From Acetobacterium fimetarium (GTDB lineage Bacteria; Bacillota; Clostridia; Eubacteriales; Eubacteriaceae), in assembly GCF_014284475.1 (NCBI RefSeq), contig NZ_WJBC01000024.1, positions 1 through 41,594 of the forward strand: DNA of 41,594 bases, read 5' to 3'. This document shows positions 16,438 through 25,661 of the stretch, piece by piece. The notes below the pieces were generated by a model. The model was given only the letters and a program-made list of their open reading frames with translations. It was not told the origin of the DNA and did no database searches. The position numbers and the translations under genes were made by a program. Within the stretch, counting starts at the first letter, position 1. Every line of letters starts with the position of its first letter.

Positions 16438-18462
16438 ATGAAACTTAAAAAGGGAATAGCATTCTTATTAATGATCGCTTTAATTGCTGCATCCTGTCCA
16501 GTGGGAGTATTGGCATCCAATGTGCAGCAAACGTCCAGCAAAGATACCATGGTGGTACAGAGTCTTGATGAAGTGGCGGATATTGATGAGAATTCGAATA
16601 TCAATCAGCAGATCATCGTTATTTATCAGAATAACAGCTGCAAGATCAGCAGCCTTGGCCTGACAACTCAGGAAATCACCGGCGGCGAAACCGTATCGGA
16701 TCGGGTGGACATCATCGAAGTCAAAGACGCGGCGAATGTGGACGCCATGGTCAATCAGTTATCGGAAAATCCGAATGTACTGATTGCGGAAAAAAACAGC
16801 TATATCCAGGTGTCGGCGCTTCCCAACGATGCAGAACTGTCTCAGGAATGGCAGTTCGAGCGAATCGGTGCGGATCATACCTGGAATAAGGTAAATAATT
16901 CTGCACCTGTTGTGGTGGCGGTTATCGATACCGGTCTCAATACCGACCATCCGGATATTAAAGGTAATTTTGTGTACGGCTATGACTACGTGGATGGGAG
17001 CGTCACAGCGATCGACAAGTCCGGTCATGGAACCATGGTCTGTGGCTGTATTTCTGCGGTTGCCAATAACAGCATCGGCATTGCCGGAATAGCCGGAAAT
17101 GCCAACATCAAAGTTGCGCCTTACCGTGTCGGCGGCGTATCTGATGGGGATACCAATCTGGATGTGGGTTATGTCTGTGCTGCCCTGTATGATGCGGCAT
17201 CCCGTCCCGAGGTAAAAGTAATTAACATGAGCTTTGGCGGGTATTTTGCCTCTTCAGCGCTCAGAACAGCGGTGGAAAATGCCTATGCCGCCGGCAAGGT
17301 GTTGGTTGCAGCGGCTGGCAATGAAGGCGAAAATGCCGAATACAGTGGCGAGTTTTCAAATCCCGCTTCATACAACAATGTCATTTCAGTTGGTGCAACA
17401 GACAATACCAATGCCATCGCTTCTTTTTCCCAGCACAACAGTCAGGTTGATCTATGCGCTCCGGGCAAACAGATTTATACGACCAATCATGATGGTGGAT
17501 ACCAAGCGGTTTCCGGCACATCCTTTGCCAGCCCGATCACGGCAGCCGCTTGCGCCGTGCTGATGGCTGCGGATTCGACACTGACAAACGCCAAGGTTGA
17601 GAAAATTCTCAAAGATACCGCGCTGGATTTCGGAGCGGCCGGAAAAGATGACTACTATGGTTACGGGATGATCCAGCTGGATAACGCTCTGGCTTCAGTA
17701 ACACCCAATGTACCGTTAACGATTGACAGTTTTACGGCGGATAAAACACCCGGTCAATCGGTGGGCACACCGGTCACATTAACCGCATCAGCCAGCGGCG
17801 GTGCCGGTTCTTACACTTATGGGTTTTATTATGAGTTCAATGGTGAAACGACAACCATTCAGGATTACAGTACGGCCAGCACCGCTACCTTTACACCGAC
17901 TATCCCGGGAATTTATACGCTTAATGTGGAAGTCAAGGATGGAAGCGGCACACTGATAAAAAAAGCCATTATTAATTTTGTGGTCAGGGAAGTGGCAGTC
18001 AAGACGACTTCAATCAGCTACCGGACGCATGTTCAGAGTGACGGCTGGCAGAATTATGTGACGGATGGTGCCCTCAGCGGAACGACAAACCGGTCGCTCC
18101 GGCTGGAAGGGATTGAAATAAAAACGAATACCCAGGGCTATGATCTCGGGGTGAAATATAAAACTCATGTTGAGAATATCGGCTGGCAGGACTATGTTGC
18201 GGATGGAACACTGAGCGGAACCACGGCAAGATCCCTTCGTCTGGAGGCCATTCAAATCGAACTGACCGGTGAAGATGCGGATTTGTTTGATGTCTATTAT
18301 CAGGTTCATGCCCAGAACGTGGGCTGGATGGGATGGGCAAAAAACGGTGCCAGTGTCGGAACATCCGGTTTGTCCTATCGACTGGAGGGCATCAGAATTA
18401 AAATAGTACCGGCTGGAAGTGCCGCACCCGGTTCAACCGATACGCCTTATATCAGCAACTAG
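16438..18462 (+). CDS. Secreted subtilisin-like serine protease with C-terminal ChW repeats
   Basis: From ATG 16438 (GAAAGAGG just upstream) the protein has 674 residues. In order: a signal peptide to about residue 27, an I9-like propeptide (about 55-125), and an S8 catalytic domain with Asp164 (AVIDTG), His197 (SGHGTMVCG), oxyanion Asn295 (AAAGNEG) and Ser362 (SGTSFASP). A PKD/Ig-like domain follows (about 438-520), then three clostridial hydrophobic-W repeats (THV..DGW..YV.DG..SGTT.RSLRLE.I.I). The catalytic triad is complete. ChW repeats are thought to bind cell walls or polymers. It probably digests extracellular protein, perhaps surface-held. It is monocistronic, with a terminator after it. 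Confidence 0.94.
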   Translation: MKLKKGIAFLLMIALIAASCPVGVLASNVQQTSSKDTMVVQSLDEVADIDENSNINQQIIVIYQNNSCKISSLGLTTQEITGGETVSDRVDIIEVKDAANVDAMVNQLSENPNVLIAEKNSYIQVSALPNDAELSQEWQFERIGADHTWNKVNNSAPVVVAVIDTGLNTDHPDIKGNFVYGYDYVDGSVTAIDKSGHGTMVCGCISAVANNSIGIAGIAGNANIKVAPYRVGGVSDGDTNLDVGYVCAALYDAASRPEVKVINMSFGGYFASSALRTAVENAYAAGKVLVAAAGNEGENAEYSGEFSNPASYNNVISVGATDNTNAIASFSQHNSQVDLCAPGKQIYTTNHDGGYQAVSGTSFASPITAAACAVLMAADSTLTNAKVEKILKDTALDFGAAGKDDYYGYGMIQLDNALASVTPNVPLTIDSFTADKTPGQSVGTPVTLTASASGGAGSYTYGFYYEFNGETTTIQDYSTASTATFTPTIPGIYTLNVEVKDGSGTLIKKAIINFVVREVAVKTTSISYRTHVQSDGWQNYVTDGALSGTTNRSLRLEGIEIKTNTQGYDLGVKYKTHVENIGWQDYVADGTLSGTTARSLRLEAIQIELTGEDADLFDVYYQVHAQNVGWMGWAKNGASVGTSGLSYRLEGIRIKIVPAGSAAPGSTDTPYISN

Positions 18463-18477
18463 CTTTTGGGAGACAAG

Positions 18478-18523
18478 AAAAACGTTTTTCTGCCATCATT
18501 AATGATCACAGAAAAGCGTTTTT
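18478..18523 (+). terminator. Terminator after the subtilase
   Basis: AAAAACGTTTTTCTG pairs with CAGAAAAGCGTTTTT (one mismatch), with a small inner palindrome TCATTAATGA in the loop. Confidence 0.82.
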
Positions 18524-18582
18524 GTCTGTAAAAAAAGAGGCTGATTCAGGCCTCTAGACTTAAGTAATGGAGAGAGAAAATA

Positions 18583-19467
18583 ATGATGATGGTTTTAATG
18601 TGCTTTTTTATCTATGGCTTTCTGGGCTGGTGCTGTGAGGTATGCTATGCAGCATTGATTCATGGAAAGTTTGTCAACCGGGGTTTCCTGAACGGACCAT
18701 TGTGCCCGATTTACGGCTTCGGCGTGATTGCCGTCGTGTTTCTGTTGAATCCTTTCAAAGAGAATTTTGTTGTGTTGTTTTTGGGATCGGTGCTGATCAC
18801 CAGTCTGATTGAGCTCACAGCTGGATTCGTTCTTGAGAAGATGTTTCATCAGAAATGGTGGGACTATTCGGACAAACCGTTTAATATTGGCGGCTATATC
18901 TGCCCCCTGTTTTCATTGATGTGGGGGATTGCCTGCATGGTGGTGGTCGATCGCATTCACCCTTTTGTAATCGGGGTAATCGATTTTGTGCCGAGCTTGA
19001 TAGCCATGATCATTCTGGCAGTATTTGTCGTTTTGTTTATGGTTGATATGATTGAAACGGTTAAAACGATCCTCAAATTTAATAAAAAACTGGCGCGGAT
19101 TGACGAATTGTCGGCGATGATTAAAAAGACATCAAACGAAATTGGTGAAAATCTTGCGACCAAAACCCTTGAGTTAGTCAATATGAAAGAAGAGATCGAA
19201 GTCAAAATGGAACAGAAGAAGAAGCTTTACGGAGAAGAAGCAGCCGCTCAGCTAGAGGCCAAAAGAGAAATGCTGGAACGCTATGAACAGACGCTCCGCG
19301 ATCTGAAACAGGCAAGTAAAGAAATCCTGGAAACAAGTCCATTTGGAATGAAGCGACTGCTGAGTGCCTTTCCCAATATCAGCTCGACATACTATAATGA
19401 AGCGCTGAAAAGACTGAAGGAGTACAAATTGAATCGAACGGAACAGCACGATTCTGAAAATCATTGA
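18583..19467 (+). CDS. Putative ABC transporter permease-like membrane protein (CmpB type) with coiled-coil tail
   Basis: The N-terminal 165 residues hold about five membrane segments with the family pattern FLGWCCEVCYAALIHGKFVNRGFLNGPLCPIYGFG and WWDYSDKPFNIGGYICPLFSLMWG. This is the PF06541-like group, loosely named ABC permease. Residues about 170-280 are charged and helical, likely a cytosolic coiled coil (LEAKREMLERYEQTLRDLKQASKEILE). No ATPase or binding protein lies nearby, so a transport role is unsupported. GGAGAGAG precedes the ATG. Confidence 0.8.
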   Translation: MMMVLMCFFIYGFLGWCCEVCYAALIHGKFVNRGFLNGPLCPIYGFGVIAVVFLLNPFKENFVVLFLGSVLITSLIELTAGFVLEKMFHQKWWDYSDKPFNIGGYICPLFSLMWGIACMVVVDRIHPFVIGVIDFVPSLIAMIILAVFVVLFMVDMIETVKTILKFNKKLARIDELSAMIKKTSNEIGENLATKTLELVNMKEEIEVKMEQKKKLYGEEAAAQLEAKREMLERYEQTLRDLKQASKEILETSPFGMKRLLSAFPNISSTYYNEALKRLKEYKLNRTEQHDSENH

Positions 19468-19635
19468 ATAGTTTTGGAAATAATTGTAAAAATGTGATAT
19501 ACTATGCATAAAACACATGCGGATTTTTGGGGTAATAAAAAAATGAATCATTCAGATGGGTGGTGACATCTATCGATCGATGTAAATTTTTGAAAGCCTC
19601 TGTTTTATCGAAAATTTTCAGAAGGGAGATCAGAC

Positions 19636-20229
19636 ATGGAAGTAATCAGTTTAGATGTTGCAAAACTTCAGGGAAATACAGCAACCGTCACGAAACAGGT
19701 CGAAAACACGGCAATAAAAGCGGACACAGAGGGCAATGGAGGTCAAAGTTCTGCGCGAGAGGTAAACAGTTATTATCGATACGATACAATGGAACTCAGT
19801 CAGAATTATCTGGAATACAAGACCAAAAGTGAAAACAGCGCCGTGCAAAGCGATACAAATCAATTGAACGCCCTGCCCGCGCAGGAAAAACCGTCAGCAG
19901 TGCCTCCGCAGCCAGCCGATGATGAAGCCTTGGCACTTGAAAATGAAGTGAGGACTTTACTGAATTTGGCTTCATATGATGGTGAATCGGAAAGTGTTTC
20001 AAACGACGAGACGTTGTCATCTTTTACAAATTCCGAGCTGAAAGGAATGCTGCAAGAGGGGAAGATAACCGTTGCCGAGTACAATACTGAAATAGAAAGC
20101 CGCGAGGAAGACAACCAGACGGGCGGCACTCAGGAGCAAGACAATAACGTCAAGCAGCCTCAGATGCAGAATACCAAGACCCAGAATGCTCAAAATCCAG
20201 GCATGGTCGCAAATCCAAGCATTATATAA
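19636..20229 (+). CDS. Unknown acidic, low-complexity protein
   Basis: A 197-residue protein rich in Asn, Gln, Glu and Thr, with no signal peptide or membrane segment. The middle carries a helical stretch (ALALENEVRTLLNLASYDG) and FTNSELKGMLQEGKITVAEYNTEIESRE, which could be a small folded unit. The last 40 residues are Gln/Asn-rich and probably disordered. AAGGGAG lies 6-7 bases before the ATG and a terminator follows, so it is a real monocistronic gene. I do not recognise a family. Confidence 0.72.
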   Translation: MEVISLDVAKLQGNTATVTKQVENTAIKADTEGNGGQSSAREVNSYYRYDTMELSQNYLEYKTKSENSAVQSDTNQLNALPAQEKPSAVPPQPADDEALALENEVRTLLNLASYDGESESVSNDETLSSFTNSELKGMLQEGKITVAEYNTEIESREEDNQTGGTQEQDNNVKQPQMQNTKTQNAQNPGMVANPSII

Positions 20230-20247
20230 TAAAGTAAAATATACCAA

Positions 20248-20283
20248 ACACCCCATTTGAATATGACAACTGGGGTGTGTTTT
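20248..20283 (+). terminator. Terminator after the acidic protein gene
   Basis: ACACCCCA (20248-20255) pairs with TGGGGTGT (20271-20278), then GTTTTATTTC. Confidence 0.75.
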
Positions 20284-20336
20284 ATTTCGTCTGTTTTAGC
20301 GGCGCTTGAATATAATAATTTAGAAAAGGAATAGAA

Positions 20337-21566
20337 ATGAATCATAATGAGAAGTTGCAGGAATATGCAAGATTGATTGTAAAAACCGGGGCCAATGTTC
20401 AAAAGGACCAGTATGTGGTTTTAAACTGCGGCATTGAGAATGTCAGCTTTGGGAGAATGGTCGTGGAAGAAGCCTACAAGGCCGGAGCCAGAGACGTGAT
20501 TGTTTTCTGGAACGATGTCAGGACAAGCCGAATCCGTTTTGATTATGCAGCCATGGCTGAGCTGGAAAATATCCCCGAATGGCGGGCCGAGTCGCGTAAT
20601 TATTATGCCCGGGAGAAAGCCGCATTTATCGCGGTGACCGGCAGTGATCCGGAAGCCTTTCTCGGAGTTGACAGCGAAAAACTGAAAACCAGTTCCAGAG
20701 CGGCGGATACGGCCTTTAAAACCTACTATAAGATGATGATGGCCAGCGAAATGCAGTGGTGCGTTGCGGCCGTACCGGAGGAAAAATGGGCGCAGAAGGT
20801 GTTTCCGGATTTGGACCGCGACGCGGCTATGGAAAAACTCTGGCAAGCCATCTTTGAGTCGGTCAGAATCGGACGGGAAGATGCGGTCAAAGCATGGGAA
20901 AAACATAATGCCCTGCTGACCGAAAAATGCAAAATGCTCAATGATTACCATTTTAAAAAACTGCGTTACAGAAACAGCATCGGTACGGATTTTGTCATCG
21001 GTCTGCAGCAAGATCATATCTGGGAAGGCGGCAGCGAATTTACTCCGGATCGGACTCCTTTTTTTGCGAACATGCCAACTGAAGAAATCTACACCGCGCC
21101 GGACTGCAATTATGCACAAGGAACCGTGGCGGCATCGATGCCGCTTTGCCATCAGGGTAACCTGATTGAAAATTTCAGCGTGACTTTCCATGATGGAAAG
21201 GTGACGGATTTTAAAGCCGAAAAAGGATATGACATTCTCAAGATGATCATCGAGATGGATGAGGGTTCCGGCCGGCTGGGCGAGGTGGCCCTGGTGCCGT
21301 ATGATTCGCCGATTTCGAATATGGGAATCCTTTTCTATGATACGTTGTTTGATGAAAACGCCGCCTGTCATCTGGCCTTCGGCGAATGCTATCCGACGAC
21401 CATCAGAAACGGCGGCAGCATGAGCAAGGAAGAACTGAAGGCAGCGGGGGCCAACCAGTCCATGACCCATGTCGATTTTATGATTGGCACCAAGGATCTG
21501 GAAATTACCGGAATCAGAGCAGACGGTACAGAAATCTGCATTTTCAGAAACGGCAACTGGGCCTGA
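20337..21566 (+). CDS. Aminopeptidase, M29 family (AmpS/PepS-like)
   Basis: A 409-residue cytosolic metallopeptidase matching M29 from end to end. It starts NEKLQEYARLIVKTGANVQKDQYVVLNC and carries the metal-site blocks MPTEEIYTAPD, GSGRLGEVALVP, ACHLAFGECY and MTHVDFMIGT. These supply the Glu, Glu, His, His and Asp ligands of the two-metal centre. It removes N-terminal residues from peptides. AAAAGGAAT lies 7 bases before the ATG. The next gene starts only 8 bases after its stop, forming an operon. Confidence 0.93.
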   Translation: MNHNEKLQEYARLIVKTGANVQKDQYVVLNCGIENVSFGRMVVEEAYKAGARDVIVFWNDVRTSRIRFDYAAMAELENIPEWRAESRNYYAREKAAFIAVTGSDPEAFLGVDSEKLKTSSRAADTAFKTYYKMMMASEMQWCVAAVPEEKWAQKVFPDLDRDAAMEKLWQAIFESVRIGREDAVKAWEKHNALLTEKCKMLNDYHFKKLRYRNSIGTDFVIGLQQDHIWEGGSEFTPDRTPFFANMPTEEIYTAPDCNYAQGTVAASMPLCHQGNLIENFSVTFHDGKVTDFKAEKGYDILKMIIEMDEGSGRLGEVALVPYDSPISNMGILFYDTLFDENAACHLAFGECYPTTIRNGGSMSKEELKAAGANQSMTHVDFMIGTKDLEITGIRADGTEICIFRNGNWA

Positions 21567-21574
21567 TACCTGGC

Positions 21575-22459
21575 ATGAAATGTTATTTGTGCCCGAGAAA
21601 CTGCGGTGTTGACCGCGATCATGGCGAGCTGGGGTTCTGCCGGGAGACGAATGAGATTGTCGCCGCCAGAGCGGCGCTCCATTTTTGGGAAGAACCCTGC
21701 ATTTCCGGAGAAGCCGGCTCCGGCGCGGTCTTTTTTGCCGGCTGTAATCTGCAGTGTGTCTTCTGTCAGAATGCCTCAATTGCAAGGGCGGAGACAGGAA
21801 AGACGATTTCAGCTGAACGGCTGGCGGATATTTTTCTGGAGCTGCAGGAGAAGCATGCGCTCAACATCAATCTGGTGACGCCGACCCATTTCGTCCTGCC
21901 GATTATTGAAGCACTGAAAATTTCCACAGCCAGGGGCCTGGAAATTCCGGTCGTTTACAACACCAGTGCTTATGAAAAAGTGGCGACTCTGAAACGCCTG
22001 GAGGGTTACGTGTCTGTTTTTCTGCCGGATTTCAAGTATCTGGATGCTGACATCAGCCGCAAGTACTCAAACGCCGCGGACTATCCCGGGATTGCCAAAG
22101 CGGCGCTGCAGGAAATGTTTCGTCAGGTGGGAAAACCGGTGTTTGACAGCAACGGCCGGATGGAGAAAGGGATGATCGTTCGCCATCTGATGCTGCCGGG
22201 CTGTTTAAAGGATTCGAAAGCGGTCATCAAATATCTGTATGAAACATACGGTGATGATATCTTTATCAGCATCATGAACCAGTATACACCGCTGCCTCAG
22301 GTGAAGCGATTCCCGGAATTGGACCGCCGGATATCTGAGCAAGAATACGATCAGCTGGTCGATTACGCCATCGCTCTCGGTGTTGAAAATGCTTTCATTC
22401 AGGATGGGGACACGGCTGCAGAAAGCTTTATTCCTGATTTTGACAACGAAGGTGTCTGA
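21575..22459 (+). CDS. PflX-like radical SAM protein
   Basis: A 294-residue protein with an N-terminal MKCYLCPRNCGVDR motif (extra Cys pair) and the radical SAM cluster loop GCNLQCVFC (CxxxCxxC). This matches COG1313/PflX, relatives of pyruvate formate-lyase activating enzyme whose target is unknown. The ATG at 21575 is taken as the start because the longer frame upstream runs inside the aminopeptidase gene in another phase and lacks family residues. The 8-base gap to the aminopeptidase suggests coupling, though a functional link between a peptidase and PflX is not established. Confidence 0.9.
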   Translation: MKCYLCPRNCGVDRDHGELGFCRETNEIVAARAALHFWEEPCISGEAGSGAVFFAGCNLQCVFCQNASIARAETGKTISAERLADIFLELQEKHALNINLVTPTHFVLPIIEALKISTARGLEIPVVYNTSAYEKVATLKRLEGYVSVFLPDFKYLDADISRKYSNAADYPGIAKAALQEMFRQVGKPVFDSNGRMEKGMIVRHLMLPGCLKDSKAVIKYLYETYGDDIFISIMNQYTPLPQVKRFPELDRRISEQEYDQLVDYAIALGVENAFIQDGDTAAESFIPDFDNEGV

Positions 22460-22472
22460 ACTTGATGCAAAT

Positions 22473-22508
22473 AAAAAAGCTTCTTCGCAAAAACGAAGAA
22501 GCTTTTTT
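22473..22508. terminator. Bidirectional terminator
   Basis: AAAAAAGCTTCTTCG-N6-CGAAGAAGCTTTTTT forms a perfect 15-bp stem between convergent genes. Confidence 0.93.
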
Positions 22509-22528
22509 GATGATAAAGGATCTGGCTG

Positions 22529-24415
22529 TCAATCTTCAGCAATGACGATGAGGCCATCTTGATCCGTCAGAGTGACGGATAAGGATTTTTCAGGGTTGAT
22601 ATAAATACCGTAGTTTTTCTGGGCGTCCAGTTGTTCGGCGGCAATGATATAGCCAATCACCACTTCATTTTTCCTTCTGGCCGCTTCCACCAGGGTGTAA
22701 AAGTTAACTGGTTTATTTGCAACGACGTATTTTGTGGCATTTTTGATATAGAGCTCAGATCCATCGGCATCAAACAAATCGTCGAATACGGTGCTGAGCA
22801 TCTTGTTCTCGGAAATCTGAGTCAGCATCAAACTGACCAGTTTTTCGCTGACAATAAAATCGTTAACCTTGGTGACTTCAGCCAGTTTTTTATTTCTGAA
22901 ATCCATCATTTCACTGACAACAGAGAACCGGGTTCCAAGCTTTTCGGAAATATCCCGCAACTGAAGCAGGACAACCAGGGTGTTGGCGTCGGATTCCTGA
23001 ACATCCTGCGGTGATGAATCGTCGCAGGTGTTGCACAGTAAAATAACGTGATCGTAATTTCTCACCATAAGCTCGTCTAAAATGGACCGATCTTTGGGGT
23101 CCCCCTGAAGCATTTCAGTTTTCTGGTTTTTAAGAAGACCAATCGTGGCTTCAAACGCTTCTTTCCCGATGCAATCCGAGACAACCGTGAGCAGGGAATC
23201 TCCGGGAACATAGTTATCAATTTCATGGATGATCAAAGGGGCGTTTTCATTCCATCCCAAAATCAGGGTTTTTTCCGGGCGATCCGGTTCGGCTGAAACG
23301 GATTGAACAATTGCGCCAGCGTCAAAAGTTACGGTGCGATCTGGTCGGATGACAATGGTGTCATCATCTTCCGAGATGGCGATGATCTGATCACCATCCT
23401 GAAGAACCGTCTTCATCGGCGGATTGAGGTAAGTTTTACCCTGTGACTGGATCCCGATGACGGTCGATTTTTCGAAAAGAAACAGCGCTTCAGAAAATGT
23501 TTTTCCAATTGCTTCAGGGCAATCGCTGAAGTAAATTTCATCGCCGTCGAAATCCAGCAGTTCAGTGTAGACGGTTGAAAGTCCGGGTTGACGGCATGTC
23601 TGCGCGATGATTCGTGATATCAGCATATCGCTGAGGATGATTTCGGCCTGGTTGCTGCCGGCGATTTGAGCGATCTGGATATTCTGGGGGTCTCTCAAAA
23701 CGGTGACGATATTATAAGGCTCGCTGCGTCTTTTAGGATTGTTGGTGATGGCCAGAATGGTTTTGATGACTTTGGTGTCGTCCTCAGGAATGATGATGAT
23801 GGATCGGGATGTATTGAGACTGACAATCTCAAGATCATCAATGTCAATGGGATTACCCTGGCGGGTTACAATCCGGGTTGTTTTGGTATCGGTGATGCGT
23901 TCTCTGATTTCGTCATCCATCTCCGATTTGTCCTGATTTCCCATAATGACGATGCAGGCATGTTTTCGGTTACTGTTGGCCTCGATCAGCTCTTCAATGA
24001 TTGTAAAAATCTGTTCTGACCAGCCGAGGATAATCGTCTGATCTTTTTCAATGACGCGGGATCGGCCTTTACGGAGTGAATCCAGTTTGGCTTCGATACC
24101 GGTTGTTAAAATACCGATGAGAATACTTAGGATAAAGATGCCGCCAAGTGTTGTCACAAACATCAGGAAAACATAGAAGACGCTGCCCGTATCGCCGCTG
24201 ACGGTGCCGGAATCGATGGCCCGCATCAGCCCCATCCATAACAATTCGGGAAAACTCGATGTCGGACCGGATTGGGTAAACCAGACGATGAGTGAAATAA
24301 GAGCGATCATGCCGGCTGTCGCGATCGCCAGTGACAGCAATAAAATACCTGTGCCTTTTGACATCAGATTGTCAAATTTGTACCGCAGTTTTTGAAAGAA
24401 ACCCACATTGTCCAT
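22529..24415 (-). CDS. CASTOR/POLLUX-like ion channel with RCK/TrkA-N domains
   Basis: The 628-residue protein begins at ATG 24415, with AAGAGGAG before it. A membrane segment lies at 22-47, then a pore-like region around 54-80 (FPELLWMGLMRAIDSGTVSGDTG) and a second membrane segment at about 79-105. KGRSRVIEKDQTIILGWSEQIFTIIEELI follows, a hallmark of the CASTOR/POLLUX/SYM8 group. Two nucleotide-binding RCK-like repeats follow, the second starting KTLILGWNENAPLIIHEID. The classic K-channel TVGYG filter is absent, as in plant CASTOR/POLLUX. It likely passes cations gated by a cytosolic ligand; ion choice is unknown. Confidence 0.88.
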   Translation of the reverse strand: MDNVGFFQKLRYKFDNLMSKGTGILLLSLAIATAGMIALISLIVWFTQSGPTSSFPELLWMGLMRAIDSGTVSGDTGSVFYVFLMFVTTLGGIFILSILIGILTTGIEAKLDSLRKGRSRVIEKDQTIILGWSEQIFTIIEELIEANSNRKHACIVIMGNQDKSEMDDEIRERITDTKTTRIVTRQGNPIDIDDLEIVSLNTSRSIIIIPEDDTKVIKTILAITNNPKRRSEPYNIVTVLRDPQNIQIAQIAGSNQAEIILSDMLISRIIAQTCRQPGLSTVYTELLDFDGDEIYFSDCPEAIGKTFSEALFLFEKSTVIGIQSQGKTYLNPPMKTVLQDGDQIIAISEDDDTIVIRPDRTVTFDAGAIVQSVSAEPDRPEKTLILGWNENAPLIIHEIDNYVPGDSLLTVVSDCIGKEAFEATIGLLKNQKTEMLQGDPKDRSILDELMVRNYDHVILLCNTCDDSSPQDVQESDANTLVVLLQLRDISEKLGTRFSVVSEMMDFRNKKLAEVTKVNDFIVSEKLVSLMLTQISENKMLSTVFDDLFDADGSELYIKNATKYVVANKPVNFYTLVEAARRKNEVVIGYIIAAEQLDAQKNYGIYINPEKSLSVTLTDQDGLIVIAED

Positions 24416-24702
24416 TTTTTTGCTCCTCTTATTAAGTTTTGTTTTGACCTTGAATTTTGCATGCAATACTGTTCAATTCAATTTATGCAATTTCATGAAA
24501 ATAACTGCATGTTTTAATTATTTTACCATATATATGAATATGCTTCAATCATTCCAGACAAGATTTGTTCAAATTGTGGGCGGTTTTATTGTAATATTTA
24601 TTGCTGTTTCGGAGTTAAAAAACGAATTCGAATTTATTAATCGCGGCAAATATGATAATATGATTGAAAATGAAATTATATTTGTGATAGGAGAAAGCGA
24701 AC

Positions 24703-25473
24703 ATGCATCAGGTATTTGACATGACGGCATATTTAAAAAGGATTAAGTACGATGGCGGGACGGCGGTTTCCGTTGAAACATTGAGAAATCTCCATACCGC
24801 CCATACGATGAACGTTCCTTTTGAAAATCTGGACGTTTTTGAAAAAAAGCCGATTTCACTGAAAATCGACGATTTATTTAAAAAAATCGTTATCGACAGA
24901 CGCGGTGGCTATTGTTTCGAGATGAACGGACTGTTTTCCTTTGTTCTGACCAGCCTGGGGTTTTCGGTTAAAAATCTTTTAGCCAGAGTATGGGTTAATA
25001 ACAGCGAATATGGGGGTAAAACGCATCAGGTTCTTATCGTTGCAATTGGCAATCAGCAGTGGCTTTGCGACGTCGGTTTTGGCAGCAACGGTCTGGTGGC
25101 GCCACTTCTTCTTGAGGCCGGAGTCGAACAGGAACAGTACGGTCGCAGTTATCGAATTGTAATGAACCCGGCTTATGGCTATGTGCTTGAGTACCGCATA
25201 AAAGGTGCGTTTCAGCCGCTCTATGCTTTCAGCCCGGAAGCGTGCTTTCCCAAAGACTTCGAAATTGCCAATTATTATATTTCCACACACCCGTCTTCCC
25301 GTTTTATAAAAGAACGGATTTTCACAAAACCGACAGCGACCGGGCGCGTCACCCTTCTGGAAAATCGTTTGAAAATTGTTGCGGGTGATCAGGAAACGGT
25401 CAAGATACTCGTTAATGATATGGAACTCAGTTTAGCATTATGGAAATATTTTGGAATCTATCTTGCGGACTGA
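24703..25473 (+). CDS. Arylamine N-acetyltransferase
   Basis: A 256-residue NAT with the complete catalytic triad: Cys71 (RRGGYCFEMNG), His108 (GGKTHQVLIV) and Asp123 (WLCDVGFGSNG). FENLDVF near residue 40 is also typical. It transfers acetyl from acetyl-CoA to arylamines or hydrazines in the cytosol; its natural substrate is not known here. GGAG lies about 9 bases before the ATG. The 287-bp region to the divergent channel gene holds no supported gene. Confidence 0.94.
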   Translation: MHQVFDMTAYLKRIKYDGGTAVSVETLRNLHTAHTMNVPFENLDVFEKKPISLKIDDLFKKIVIDRRGGYCFEMNGLFSFVLTSLGFSVKNLLARVWVNNSEYGGKTHQVLIVAIGNQQWLCDVGFGSNGLVAPLLLEAGVEQEQYGRSYRIVMNPAYGYVLEYRIKGAFQPLYAFSPEACFPKDFEIANYYISTHPSSRFIKERIFTKPTATGRVTLLENRLKIVAGDQETVKILVNDMELSLALWKYFGIYLAD

Positions 25474-25661
25474 AGCTCAATTTGTGACCTGATAATCAGT
25501 TCAAATCTTAAAAGAATATTAAAAAAAAATTTCTTTTTAATGATTATACATAATCGATAAGGGTAAAAAATTTTTAGAGTGTTTTCCAGTGCTGTTTGCT
25601 GTCAAACACAGATTTGATTGGCACGACGAAAACACATCAAATCAGAAGGAGGAATAGTAAA

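Noticed and set aside
21386-21574. N-terminal extension of the radical SAM protein
   Set aside because: Lies inside the aminopeptidase gene in another frame; family homology begins at the Met at 21575.
20421-21785. 454-residue open frame on the minus strand
   Set aside because: Fully overlaps the well-supported M29 aminopeptidase; the translation is Arg/His-rich and lacks any domain or ribosome binding site.
24408-24719. 103-residue frame in the gap between channel and NAT genes
   Set aside because: No ribosome binding site; overlaps the starts of both real genes; hydrophobic only because the region is AT-rich.
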